Positions 1 through 9,779 of a stretch of DNA of 64,000 bases are shown piece after piece; position 1 is the first letter of the stretch, and every line of letters begins with the position of its first letter. The translations under genes were made by a program, and so were the position numbers. The stretch is from Desulfobacteraceae bacterium (GTDB lineage Bacteria > Desulfobacterota > Desulfobacteria > Desulfobacterales > SURF-7). The notes below the pieces were generated by a model. The model was not told where the DNA came from. It saw only the letters and a program-made list of their open reading frames with translations, and did no database searches. The DNA lies in NCBI GenBank assembly GCA_003599865.1, contig QZKS01000064.1, forward strand, positions 58,423-122,422, read 5' to 3'.

Positions 1-146
1 TCAAACACGATGGCGGATCTGGCATGACCGATATGACAGGAATCATAAACGGTGGGGCCGCAGACATACATGCCTACCTTCCCTTCCCGAAGCGGGATGA
101 ATATTTCTTTTTTACCGGTCAATGTATTGTATAGTGAAATGGTCAT
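1..146 (-). CDS. cysS: Cysteinyl-tRNA synthetase, N-terminal fragment (runs off window start)
   Basis: Reverse translation [61 protein letters not shown] is the CysS signature. Confidence 0.93.
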   Translation of the reverse strand, partial: MTISLYNTLTGKKEIFIPLREGKVGMYVCGPTVYDSCHIGHARSAIVF

Positions 147-240
147 GGTCCGTTCCTAACCCGGCATCAGCCAGTCGTCATCAACAGCATCCGACATCTT
201 CGGATACCTGAATAGTAAGAAATTGAAATACGGCAGCTTT

Positions 241-732
241 TCAGGGCTGCATCTGCTTCGATAATCCGATCAGGCAGACGCACACGGCCCCTATTCCCTC
301 CCCGATACCGGTAAAACCAAGACCCTCCGTGGTGGTTGATTTAATATTAACCATATCCGGGTCGATTTGAAGTGCATCGGCGATATTTTTTTTCATTTTT
401 TCATAGTGGGGTGACAGCCTGGGGGCTTCCGCAAAAATTGTCGCATCAAGGTTCCATACCGCAAATCCTTTTTGTCCGATCATCAGGCTTGTCTTTTTCA
501 ATAGTTGAATGCTGAAAATATTTTTATAGGCAGGATCGCTGTCCGGGAAATGGATCCCGATATCGCCCAGCGCAGCCGCTCCGAGGAGTGCATCACAGAC
601 AGCATGAACCAGTACATCTGCATCCGAATGCCCCAGCAGTCCTTTGGAAAAGGGTATGGTTTCTCCCCCCAGAACCAGTTTACGATCCGGCACCAGACGA
701 TGAACATCGCTTCCAAAACCAATACGCATCAT
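241..732 (-). CDS. ispF: 2-C-methyl-D-erythritol 2,4-cyclodiphosphate synthase
   Basis: RIGFGSDVHRL, GLLGHSDADVLVHAVCDALLGAAALGDIGIHFPDSD, STTTEGLGFTGIGEGI motifs; start overlaps the upstream stop (TAATG). Confidence 0.96.
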   Translation of the reverse strand: MMRIGFGSDVHRLVPDRKLVLGGETIPFSKGLLGHSDADVLVHAVCDALLGAAALGDIGIHFPDSDPAYKNIFSIQLLKKTSLMIGQKGFAVWNLDATIFAEAPRLSPHYEKMKKNIADALQIDPDMVNIKSTTTEGLGFTGIGEGIGAVCVCLIGLSKQMQP

Positions 733-2129
733 TATTTTTCCTTCCTGCCTGTATCGCTTTCCGATGAATTCTTTTCAATGTATTGTAAAAACAGGGAAAC
801 ACAGTCCGGACAAAGCTGACGTCCTTTTTCCTTTTCAATCATGTGAAGCGCGTTCTCGCGGCAGCAGGCCTTTCGGTAAGGACGGTCGCTGGTCAGCGCG
901 TGAAATGTGTCTGCAACAGCCGTCATTCGTGCCCATAAGGGAATTTTTGATCCTTTTAACCCATCCGGATAACCTGCCCCATCCATTCTTTCATGATGAT
1001 GTTTCACCATATCAACAATATTGTGAAGGCTGGGAATCGGTTCGAGGATTCCGGCACCGATCACCGGATGCATTTTGATTTTATGGAACTCTTCCTTGGT
1101 GAGGCGCCCTTCCTTGAACAGGATGCTATCGGTAATTCCAATCTTCCCGATATCATGAAGGCGGCCGCCCAGAAGGCCGTTTTCAATTTCAATCCTGTCG
1201 GCTCCGGATAGAGCCAGCATTCCCGAAACAATTTTACCCACAGCTTCAGAATGGCCTTTGGTGTAGGCGTCTCGTGCCTCCAATGCCGTAACCAGACTTG
1301 TGATGCTTGCTACCATCAGGTTGCGCTCCGACATCAGTCTTTCCTTTTCATGAAAAAGCATCAGAAACTGGTCTGAAAGCGTTTTTTCAACCATAATGAC
1401 AAGCTGATCAATATTAAACGGTTTACAGATATAGGCAGAGGCGCCGTATTTTAACATCCGTTTCATAGAGCCTCGGTCACTGTTGGCGCTCATTACGATA
1501 AACGGAATATCGGAAAATTCATGTTTTGATCGAACAATCTCCCGGAACCGAAAACCATTCATCACCGGCATATCAATGTCGCTCAGAATCAAGTCGGGTT
1601 TGATATTTTTGAGAAGATCCATTGCCTGTTGCCCGTTTTCTGCGGTAATCGTCTGATAGCCGTTTTTTTCCAGCCCATTTTGAACAACATGGCGTATGGT
1701 TTCCGAATCATCAACAACCATGATGACCTGCCGGCGCTGAAAGCCGGCTTTTTTCATGACTTCTTTGACTTTATCGCACAGCTGCTCCTTGGCATGGTCT
1801 TTTGAAAGATAATCGGCAGCACCGGCCTGAAAACCTTTATTGACATCCTCTTCAGAATCAAAAGCGCTGACGACAATGACCGGAATCCCGCGGGTTTCCG
1901 GTCTGTTTTTTAATTCACGGCAAAATTCGATCCCGTCCATGACCGGCATATCGATATCACTGATAATTACATCAAAATTATGGTTGCCGGCAAGGTTCAG
2001 GCCGATCTTTCCATTTTCCGCCTCGACAATATTCACGTCCAGTGGTTCCAACAGGTTGATCAGGCTTTTACGGATGGCAGGACTATCATCAACAACCAGA
2101 ATATCGGCTTTCGTGCTTTTGTTTTCCAT
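732..2129 (-). CDS. Response regulator with two tandem REC domains and a C-terminal HD-GYP phosphodiesterase domain
   Basis: Two VVDDS...DIDMPVMDG/NG receiver domains; HDIGKIGI...HHERMDGAGYPDGLKG HD-GYP motif; ORF extends to 2159 but the internal ATG (MENKSTKADILVVDD) is plausible. Confidence 0.93.
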   Translation of the reverse strand: MENKSTKADILVVDDSPAIRKSLINLLEPLDVNIVEAENGKIGLNLAGNHNFDVIISDIDMPVMDGIEFCRELKNRPETRGIPVIVVSAFDSEEDVNKGFQAGAADYLSKDHAKEQLCDKVKEVMKKAGFQRRQVIMVVDDSETIRHVVQNGLEKNGYQTITAENGQQAMDLLKNIKPDLILSDIDMPVMNGFRFREIVRSKHEFSDIPFIVMSANSDRGSMKRMLKYGASAYICKPFNIDQLVIMVEKTLSDQFLMLFHEKERLMSERNLMVASITSLVTALEARDAYTKGHSEAVGKIVSGMLALSGADRIEIENGLLGGRLHDIGKIGITDSILFKEGRLTKEEFHKIKMHPVIGAGILEPIPSLHNIVDMVKHHHERMDGAGYPDGLKGSKIPLWARMTAVADTFHALTSDRPYRKACCRENALHMIEKEKGRQLCPDCVSLFLQYIEKNSSESDTGRKEK

Positions 2130-2300
2130 TATCACAGCTTTGTTTATAAAAGGTTCCATAATGATCGTTCAAAAAACAGTTCCGGCAAACCGAACCCAAT
2201 GTTCAAAAGTCGCAGGAAAACAGTTTGGCCAAGTAAATATCAAACAGGATTTCAGGTCAAACGAAATCTGCCGGGTTCATGAAAATATGGTGATAAAAAG

Positions 2301-2930
2301 CTACTGCACTGATTTTGTAAAGGAGGGAATGGCAAAAAATTTGATGGTTTCTTTGGCCTGCCTGATGTATTCTTCACGGTCCACCTCGAGCATGGGCAGA
2401 AAAAAGCTTTCACCGGAAACATAATTATGGATGGCGTTTATGATGGCAAGCACCTGCATCTTGGCTTCCGCCGGGCATTTTTTCCGGCTTTCCGTCAGCC
2501 CCATGGAATAGGCAATATCGGAAATAAATTCGGGAACCTTCGTATCAAATGTGCTTTCGTGTCGATTTTTTGTAAAATATCGGAATATCGTGAGATTCGA
2601 TATCTCCGGGCGCTCAAAGAGATATTCGACCATCTCATCAATGGCAATCCGGAGGCGCTCCGAAAGAGGTCGTCCCTTGATTTTTTTTTCCAGTTCCGCC
2701 AGTTTGGAGCGCATGCCCTCATTGATATCCAGCACCACCGCTTCGTACAAGTCCCCCTTCTCTCCCCAATGATAGTAAAGGGTTGAGATGTCAATACCGA
2801 CCTCCTTGGCGATCATTCGGGTGGTGGTTCCGTGAAAGCCATATGTGCCAAAAAGCCTGCGGGCGGAGGTCAGTATTTTTGCCTTCATTGAGTTGGGGTT
2901 TTGTCTTGCTTTATCCAGCGGGGTTGCCAT
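2301..2930 (-). CDS. TetR/AcrR family transcriptional regulator
   Basis: N-terminal HTH: AKILTSARRLFGTYGFHGTTTRMIAKEVGIDISTLYYHWGEKGDLYEAV. Confidence 0.93.
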   Translation of the reverse strand: MATPLDKARQNPNSMKAKILTSARRLFGTYGFHGTTTRMIAKEVGIDISTLYYHWGEKGDLYEAVVLDINEGMRSKLAELEKKIKGRPLSERLRIAIDEMVEYLFERPEISNLTIFRYFTKNRHESTFDTKVPEFISDIAYSMGLTESRKKCPAEAKMQVLAIINAIHNYVSGESFFLPMLEVDREEYIRQAKETIKFFAIPSFTKSVQ

Positions 2931-2964
2931 CCATATTCTCCTTTGGTTGGTTGAAACTCCATAT

Positions 2965-4140
2965 TTATATCACATTATTGGCCTTGAAAACCTGTATTTC
3001 TTCCTTCGTGTAACCGAATTCCTGCAAAACGTTTTCCGTGCTTTGTCCGAACTGATCCGGTTCCCGATGAATCGATCCGGGTGTTTCGCTCAACTTAATC
3101 GGGATGCCGAGGGTCACGGCTTTCTTGTTGCCGTCACTTGCGACATCCACAAACATTTTCCGCTCCCGAAGGTGCGGATCCTGAATCGCTTCCGGCAGGC
3201 TGTTTACAGGAGACCAGCAGAGTTCCCGCTCACCAAATTCCTGCGTCCACTCCTGCAGCGTTTTTTCCGCTATTTTCGTACGGAAAAACCGGATGATTTC
3301 CTCACGCTTTTGATCATCGTATTGATGCGGAATATATTCCGGCACTCCCATTTTTTCACAGATGTTTTTCCAGAATCGTGTTTCCACAGCACCGAGAGTG
3401 AGGTATTTTCCATCCTTTGTTTCATAGGTGTTATAACATGCATATCGATGGGAAAGCATGTTGTCTCCTCTTTCCGGGAAAAGCCCGGTGAGCTGATGAA
3501 AAAAAAGTGCAACCGGCAGCAGTCCGACCATTCCATCGGTCATGGAGATGTCGACATACTGTCCTTTTCCGGTTCTTTCCCTGGACTGAAGAGCAAGGAG
3601 GATTCCAATGGCTGCATTCATTCCGCCTCCGGCGATATCGGCAATCTGAACTCCCGGAATGGACGGCGGCTGATTTTTATTGCCGATGAGATCCAGCACG
3701 CCGGCGATACTGAGATAGTTTGCATCATGTCCCACGCGATCCTTGTAAGGACCGGTCTGACCGTATCCGGTAATGGAACAGTAGATAATTTTCGGATTGA
3801 TATTTTTAACGGTTTGGTAGTCAACTCCCAACCGTTCCACAACGCCCGGCCGGAACTGCTCCAGAATGACATCGGCTTTTTTGGCGATCTGGAAAAAGAT
3901 CTTTTTCCCCTCTTCTGTTTTTAAATTCAGGGAAACATGCTCTTTGTTTCGGTTCAGCGACTGCACAAAATGACCTTCGGCCAAAAACTTTTTATCCTCC
4001 ACCGAGATTACGCGGGCACCATGATCAGCGAGAATCATGGAACAATACGGGCCGGGGAGAAGACGGGAAAGATCCAGAACGGTTATTCCGGAAAGAGCAC
4101 CTCTTACTGACATAACAACCTCCCAATATTGATGTTTCAA
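2965..4140 (-). CDS. CaiB/BaiF family CoA transferase (alpha-methylacyl-CoA racemase-like)
   Basis: LSGITVLDLSRLLPGPYCSMILADHGARVISVED, VILEQFRPGVVERLGVDY, YCSITGYGQTGPYKDRVGHDANYLSIAG motifs. Confidence 0.93.
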   Translation of the reverse strand: MKHQYWEVVMSVRGALSGITVLDLSRLLPGPYCSMILADHGARVISVEDKKFLAEGHFVQSLNRNKEHVSLNLKTEEGKKIFFQIAKKADVILEQFRPGVVERLGVDYQTVKNINPKIIYCSITGYGQTGPYKDRVGHDANYLSIAGVLDLIGNKNQPPSIPGVQIADIAGGGMNAAIGILLALQSRERTGKGQYVDISMTDGMVGLLPVALFFHQLTGLFPERGDNMLSHRYACYNTYETKDGKYLTLGAVETRFWKNICEKMGVPEYIPHQYDDQKREEIIRFFRTKIAEKTLQEWTQEFGERELCWSPVNSLPEAIQDPHLRERKMFVDVASDGNKKAVTLGIPIKLSETPGSIHREPDQFGQSTENVLQEFGYTKEEIQVFKANNVI

Positions 4141-4284
4141 TACACGCCAAAAAAGAATTTTTTCCTGCTATATGAGTTGTGCGGAAATGACTTTCCGTCA
4201 GCTGTTTCCATCATATGATGGATTTTTATTTATCATAATTCCGGGTCAAGTCAAGCTTGATTTTCATCGAAAAATCATCCGATG

Positions 4285-4914
4285 TCAGGCCTTGGGTAAG
4301 GATTGTTTCTTAATCCTCATCAATCCGGGTGAGTTGTGAAAATACATCAGGGGGGATGAAAATCCCTGTTGGATAAAAATGGTTTCCAGTTCATCAAACA
4401 GAACCGGTTTGTCCGGCCATTTGAACTGTTTCTCCTGCCGTCTGAATTTTTCCCACTCTTCTTTCAGCCCGTTGTTTCCGGAAAATGCTTCATTTATAAC
4501 GGAATCACACAGGAACATCTCGCAGACAATCGGTTTGACCTGCCACATGCACCCCTGTTCTCCCAGATAGACACATTTGTTTCCGGAATGATTGTTTTTT
4601 AATGCATGAATAATCTGATTCCGCCGGACCGGTGCAGAGCACAACACGTTCACCACCATATCCGCGAAAAAGGTAATGATCCCTTCACGGGTGCAGCATG
4701 CGCTGAGTTTGCTTTCATAACATTTCCGCATGCAGATGATATTCAAGTGCCGCTCGAAAAAAGCAGAAACATCTTTCCGGAATGCCAGGTAATCCGTAAT
4801 TTTATTTCTCAATTCATCCAACTGGGAGACGGACAGGGATTCCATGTAATCGATGATGAAAAGCATGGTGTCCAGCTGTTCTTTGTTGTAGGGAGTGATA
4901 TTCAATTGCGGCAA
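4285..4914 (-). CDS. Cys-rich protein, YkgJ-like putative Fe/Zn-chelating cluster
   Basis: CMRKCYESKLSACC ... CVYLGEQGCMWQVKPIVCEMFLC cysteine pattern resembles YkgJ/CxxCxxCC family. Confidence 0.5.
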   Translation of the reverse strand: MPQLNITPYNKEQLDTMLFIIDYMESLSVSQLDELRNKITDYLAFRKDVSAFFERHLNIICMRKCYESKLSACCTREGIITFFADMVVNVLCSAPVRRNQIIHALKNNHSGNKCVYLGEQGCMWQVKPIVCEMFLCDSVINEAFSGNNGLKEEWEKFRRQEKQFKWPDKPVLFDELETIFIQQGFSSPLMYFHNSPGLMRIKKQSLPKA

Positions 4915-5309
4915 GGCTTTTGTCTGTTGCCCGGCAGGGCTGCAGGACCGTTTCCGTTCGCAGGAAAAACATCCTGAATAAACTGCTTGATGTTTTTCAC
5001 AAACGCCGGATCATGATCCGGGCATCTGTGTATCACGCCAAGAAAATGGCCTTGAACGGGAAATACATAGAGCTTTTCTCCTTTTTCCCGGGATACCATT
5101 AGATAGTGATACCGACTGAAACCCATGGTTTTGCGGAGGGAATTGCAGTCCTGACCGCTCAATATCATCATGGCCGCCAGGGTTTGCGGTCTGGTGGACA
5201 TATCTGTTTTGGATGCCAGAATCTGGCCGTCACCCTGTATCAGGATAAAGCCGCCGACCCCTTGAATCTGCAAAATCCGGTTTGCAAACAGTTCTTGAAC
5301 GACAGCCAC
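4902..5309 (-). CDS. Roadblock/LC7-like domain protein
   Basis: ~110 aa with VGGFILIQGDGQILASK...AMMILSGQDCNSL..., typical roadblock-fold layout; overlaps the 3' neighbour start. Confidence 0.5.
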   Translation of the reverse strand: MAVVQELFANRILQIQGVGGFILIQGDGQILASKTDMSTRPQTLAAMMILSGQDCNSLRKTMGFSRYHYLMVSREKGEKLYVFPVQGHFLGVIHRCPDHDPAFVKNIKQFIQDVFPANGNGPAALPGNRQKPCRN

Positions 5310-5336
5310 TTTTCATTCCCTCCGGTCGTGAACAGC

Positions 5337-7274
5337 TTAATTATTGACCCATATATAGGGCGTAATATTTTTCCGGTATGTATCAAATCGTTCAGGGTCG
5401 TTGATTTCCTTCCGCAGAATATCCACAAGACCTTGAATCGTTGAAAAATCAGGCTGATCGGTTGCAATCCATTCCTTGAGTGCAGCGGTGAACAGAATCG
5501 GAGCAATGGGGCCGATTACCTTTGTGAGAGCTGTCTGCATCTCCTGAAGCACGCCGGCCATGGGACCCGATGATATCAATGTGTCCGGATCGATGATGAC
5601 CGGGTCTTTCTCGTCCATGGCTATTTCCGGGAAGTCATCGATTCCGGTTGACGGCCTGGTTTCCGGTTCGGCAGGTTTTTTCTGTTCCGCATGAGGGGAA
5701 TCTGCTGCCGCAGTCTGGTCTGCCAATTGTTTCAGGTCCGTCACGATCATGTTCACGGAAGTGAAAAGATGATTCATTCTCATGGCGGGATCATACATAA
5801 CCACAAGATACATCTGCTCGGAAATCTCCCGGATGGTGATGACCGATTCTTGATAAAACAAGGTGATTTCGGAAATATCCCGGATGCTCATTTTCCCGGC
5901 AAGATAGATTTTAGCCAGCAGCCTGCCGATGTCCAGAAGTTTGGTTCCGGTAAAAACAGGCGGCATTTTGTTTGCGATCACGCGTTTTTTCAAACTCAAT
6001 ACGTATGATCCCATGATGCCTTCTGTCCGGTTGAGTTTTTCGAGCAGTTTTTCCATTTTTTCATCTCTTGTAATGTGTCGTATGCTGCATTCCGGCTCCT
6101 GATTTTTTTCAAAAGCGGCGATTCCTTGCAGGGGTTTTTCAAACAGCCCGGCAATTTGAAAATCCGGATTCACAACAATCCAGAACCATTTTTTTCGGTA
6201 CCGAAACAGGATGTGGTGGAAATTGATTGTTTTGATCATCATGCATTTGAATGGTCCGCTGTTGATCCGGCCCAGGATGGATAAAGCCGGCCTGTAAAAA
6301 ACAGACGGCCTGCATTGTTCAAAAAGATCGGATTCCGAAAGGGCTGCCATAAGGACGTCATGGCTGTCATAGATTCCATATGCGGCTATATTGGAATCCA
6401 TTTTCAGCATTTTGATAACCGGATCAATAATGGTTCCGGAAGCCGGCTTTTCCGGGGAGACACTCTGTTCCTCGATGTTTAACGACTGAATTTGTTCAAT
6501 CTGGGCAATAAATTCTTTGGTGAGTGAATAATGTTCGGAAAAGTCTTGTCCCTGCTTTTCATCCGGTTTTGGATCAATTGCCAATCCACCCTGCTCTGCT
6601 TTTTTGTCTTCCGGTTTGTTGATGGGAGCGGATAATCGGCTGTCCAATGGATGGTTTTCCTTTTTCAGGCAAGGTGGTCCGTCTTCCGGAATCTCAATGG
6701 TGATATCGTTCCATCTGTTGATTTCATGGACCGCTTCTGTTCCTTCCAGATGATTTGTCCTGGCGGAAATGATGTTTCCATGGGAAAAACAGACCTCTCC
6801 GGTGCGATCGGTGGACCGGACCAAAAGACGACATGATTTTTGTTCATTCTCAATGAGCTGTAGAAAAGAAGAGAACCGGAGCCCGGTAATCCGTCCTTCA
6901 AACCGGGGTGGAAAAAGCTCCTGAGAAATGGTTCTGGTGATGACATCCATTTCCAGAGGCTTTTCAAAAAAGCGGCATTTTCGAATTCCTTCGATTTTTT
7001 TCTGAATCTCCGGTGTGCCAAAAGCGGTAACGGCAAAAATGAAAAGATTCGGATATTCATTGCTGATCAGGGTCAGGAGGGAGAATTCATCACTGTGGCT
7101 GATCTGTAAATCGATGATGAGGAGATCAATGGTTTTCAGGCTGAGCTGGTTCAATGCCTGATATTCATCGCTTGCACTCAGAACCTCAAATCGTTCCGAA
7201 CCGGAAACAATGAATCGTGTCAGCATCTCACGCGTCACCGGATCATCGTCAGCGATTAGAATTTTTTTCAACAA
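5337..7274 (-). CDS. Receiver domain protein with PATAN (DUF4388)-like region and C-terminal extension
   Basis: N-terminal REC: KKILIADDDPVTREML...LLIIDLQISHSDEF; followed by GRITGLRFSSFLQLIENEQKSCRLLVRSTDRTGEVCFSHGNIISARTNHLEGTEAVHEINRW (PATAN/DUF4388 pattern). Confidence 0.82.
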   Translation of the reverse strand: MLKKILIADDDPVTREMLTRFIVSGSERFEVLSASDEYQALNQLSLKTIDLLIIDLQISHSDEFSLLTLISNEYPNLFIFAVTAFGTPEIQKKIEGIRKCRFFEKPLEMDVITRTISQELFPPRFEGRITGLRFSSFLQLIENEQKSCRLLVRSTDRTGEVCFSHGNIISARTNHLEGTEAVHEINRWNDITIEIPEDGPPCLKKENHPLDSRLSAPINKPEDKKAEQGGLAIDPKPDEKQGQDFSEHYSLTKEFIAQIEQIQSLNIEEQSVSPEKPASGTIIDPVIKMLKMDSNIAAYGIYDSHDVLMAALSESDLFEQCRPSVFYRPALSILGRINSGPFKCMMIKTINFHHILFRYRKKWFWIVVNPDFQIAGLFEKPLQGIAAFEKNQEPECSIRHITRDEKMEKLLEKLNRTEGIMGSYVLSLKKRVIANKMPPVFTGTKLLDIGRLLAKIYLAGKMSIRDISEITLFYQESVITIREISEQMYLVVMYDPAMRMNHLFTSVNMIVTDLKQLADQTAAADSPHAEQKKPAEPETRPSTGIDDFPEIAMDEKDPVIIDPDTLISSGPMAGVLQEMQTALTKVIGPIAPILFTAALKEWIATDQPDFSTIQGLVDILRKEINDPERFDTYRKNITPYIWVNN

Positions 7275-7395
7275 CCTGCTTCCATCCTTTCAGCAAACAT
7301 CATGAAAAAAATGACATCCATGGATCAGCCGTTAAACCTTTGGTTTCATAATTATTCGTATCTGTTTGCTGATATATGTAAATGGATATGGGGTG

Positions 7396-7686
7396 TCAAG
7401 GAAAAATCCGGCTCTTGAGTCGTTTCAGCGCTCTGATTCTTTTATACTTCAAGGTCCATTCCACCCAGGATTCAAACAGACCGGCGAGATCGGTTTTTTT
7501 TGAAAAAGCCTGACCCGTAAACGCCGGATCGGCATTTTCCAGCTCGGATATGGTGTTCTTCAAGGTTTGATCATCCGGTGCGTTTTGCAGAAGGTGCCGG
7601 TAAAGTTCAAGGGCTTTTTGAATATGACCCTGCGAGGCATATGTTTTTGCCAGAGAAACGGTTACATATTCCGGATGTTTGATCAT
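7396..7686 (-). CDS. Small TPR-like protein
   Basis: VSLAKTYASQGHIQKALELYRHLLQNAPDDQTLKNTISELE; start MIKHPEY immediately after the upstream stop. Confidence 0.55.
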   Translation of the reverse strand: MIKHPEYVTVSLAKTYASQGHIQKALELYRHLLQNAPDDQTLKNTISELENADPAFTGQAFSKKTDLAGLFESWVEWTLKYKRIRALKRLKSRIFP

Positions 7687-7687
7687 A

Positions 7688-7963
7688 TTACGGTGTCCCC
7701 TTGTTTTTAAATTTAATGATGATTTCATCCTTGCCGGTCATCCCCAGTTCTTGTCTGGCAACACTTTCGATATATTGGGGGTCGTGCTTCAGCCGTTTGA
7801 TGGTTCTGTACAATTGCAGATTTTCCGCATTGATGGCCTCATTCGTTTTCATGAGAGCCAGTTTTTCTTTTTCAAAACGTTTCAGCGCCATATAGCCGTT
7901 CTCGCTGAAGAGAATAGCGGCCAACAATCCAAAGAATACCAGGGAGGCAATTGCCAATATCAT
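7688..7963 (-). CDS. Septum formation initiator family (FtsB/DivIC-like)
   Basis: Single TM plus coiled coil: MILAIASLVFFGLLAAILF...LMKTNEAINAENLQLYRTIKRLKHDPQYIESVARQELGMTGKDEIIIKF; an upstream TTG overlapping the murJ stop is an alternative start. Confidence 0.82.
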   Translation of the reverse strand: MILAIASLVFFGLLAAILFSENGYMALKRFEKEKLALMKTNEAINAENLQLYRTIKRLKHDPQYIESVARQELGMTGKDEIIIKFKNKGTP

Positions 7964-7977
7964 TCTCTTTCGGTTAT

Positions 7978-9555
7978 TCAAGCGCTTATCTTTTTCCTTC
8001 GTAAAATGGCAAATACATCTTTCAGTTCTTCCATTTTCAATACCATGGAAAGCCCGACAAACGATGTCAGGCCAATGCCGATACAGCCAAACAGACGAAT
8101 CAGGAGAATCATCCGGCCTCCCTTTCCCGGAGGGATTGCATGAACAGCAGCCAGCCATACAACCATGCCCATGATCAGGGAGATGATGACTGATTTTGCG
8201 GTGGAAAAAATAATACTTCGCCACCCAAGAGACCCCAGCTTTTTGCGAAGCATATAAACCAGAATTGCCAGGTTGATGGTTGATGCAATGGATGTCGCCA
8301 GGGCAAGACCGCTATGCTGCATCGGCACCATCAGAATAACAGAGACGAAAATATTTGCAAGAATCGATATCACGGCTGCCGTCACCGGAGCCCGGGAGTC
8401 GCCTAACGCATAAAAGACCCTTACCACAATGCTGACTGCTGCCGTTGCCCAGATGCCGCTGCTGTAATACAGGAGAGCGTCGGAGGTCATCAGGACGGCA
8501 TATTGATCGAATTTACCCCTTTCCAGCAGCAGGGAAATCATGGGGTCACGCAGTGCAATCAGTCCGGCAATGGATGGGAGCATGATGTACAGAATCAGTT
8601 TGAATGAGTAAGCGAACGTGCTTTTCAGGCCGTTCATGTCACCGGCGGAAGCATGCCGGGAAAGAGAGGGCAGCACGGCCGTCGCAATGGCAATGGCAAA
8701 TATCCCCAGGGGAAACTGAACCAGACGGTCCGCATAGTACAGATAGGAAATGCTGCCTGTGGGAAGAAGCGATGCCAGAAAGGTTCCGATCAGCATATTG
8801 ATCTGATAAACCCCTGCTCCCAGAACCGCCGGAAGCATCAGCCTGCCGACCTGTTTCAATCCCGGATGGACCAGGATTGATTTTTGAAAAAAAGAAAACC
8901 CTTCTTTGAGCAGATAGGGAACCTGCAGAACCAGCTGCAGAATTCCTCCGGCCAGGACTCCGCAGGAAAGTCCGATAATCCGTACAGTCGTGTCCGCAGA
9001 AAAGTAGGATACGATCATGACGGCCAGGATCATGGCAATGTTCAACAGAACCGGAGCCAGTGCCGGAGCGGCAAAATGTCCCAGGGTGTTCAGAATGCCC
9101 ATGAAGAGGGCAACAAGGCTGATCAACAGGGCATAGGGGAACATGATCCTTGTCAAAAGAACGGTCAGTTCAAACTGTTCTATTCTGTCTTTGAATCCAA
9201 AGGCAATGGCTTCCACAATCATCGGGCTGAAAATAATGCCGAGGATCACAATAACCGAAAGAATGACAAACAGCATAAACATGGCGGATCTCGCCAGATC
9301 GAACGCCTCTTTTTTTCCTTCCTGGTGGATATGTCTTGTAAAGATGGGAATAAACGCGATGGTCAGGGTTCCTTCGGCAAAGAGACGCCGCAAAAGGTTG
9401 GGAATCCTGAATGCAGCGATAAATGCATCCGAATGAAGACCTGCACCGAAAAAGGCGGCAATAATAATATCCCGGACAAAACCGAATATCCGGCTCAACA
9501 GCGTGGATATACCGACAATGCCCGCAGCCCTGGTTACTTGTTCTTTTTCCGTCAT
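7978..9555 (-). CDS. murJ: Lipid II flippase MurJ (MviN)
   Basis: GIVGISTLLSRIFGFVRDIIIAAFFGAGLHSDAFIAAFRIPNLLRRLFAEGTLTIAFIPIF; multi-TM. Confidence 0.97.
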   Translation of the reverse strand: MTEKEQVTRAAGIVGISTLLSRIFGFVRDIIIAAFFGAGLHSDAFIAAFRIPNLLRRLFAEGTLTIAFIPIFTRHIHQEGKKEAFDLARSAMFMLFVILSVIVILGIIFSPMIVEAIAFGFKDRIEQFELTVLLTRIMFPYALLISLVALFMGILNTLGHFAAPALAPVLLNIAMILAVMIVSYFSADTTVRIIGLSCGVLAGGILQLVLQVPYLLKEGFSFFQKSILVHPGLKQVGRLMLPAVLGAGVYQINMLIGTFLASLLPTGSISYLYYADRLVQFPLGIFAIAIATAVLPSLSRHASAGDMNGLKSTFAYSFKLILYIMLPSIAGLIALRDPMISLLLERGKFDQYAVLMTSDALLYYSSGIWATAAVSIVVRVFYALGDSRAPVTAAVISILANIFVSVILMVPMQHSGLALATSIASTINLAILVYMLRKKLGSLGWRSIIFSTAKSVIISLIMGMVVWLAAVHAIPPGKGGRMILLIRLFGCIGIGLTSFVGLSMVLKMEELKDVFAILRRKKISA

Positions 9556-9666
9556 CGGATTTCCAAGCCGTTAAAAAGTGAACAATTCATTTTCGAGCAT
9601 GCTATACCACTGTTTCAGGTAGATGAAAATCCATAAAAACAAAACACCATCAAAAAGAAAAAAGTT

Positions 9667-9695
9667 TTGACACCTTCCATTTATTCCTTTAAAAA
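9667..9695 (+). promoter_or_regulatory. Candidate sigma70 promoter upstream of the PilZ protein gene
   Basis: TTGACA (9667-9672), 17-nt spacer, TAAAAA (9690-9695). Confidence 0.4.
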
Positions 9696-9779
9696 TGAAT
9701 TCATCAAATGCAATCTAATATGGATACACGCCTACTCTTGCCGCCTCATTCGTATTGAAAAAATAGATTCTTTGAGGAC

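Noticed and set aside
2845-3924. 359-aa plus-strand ORF
   Set aside because: Antisense shadow of the CaiB/BaiF CoA-transferase gene; no domain logic
8884-9636. 250-aa plus-strand ORF (Gln/Asn/Lys/Gly-rich)
   Set aside because: Antisense shadow of murJ
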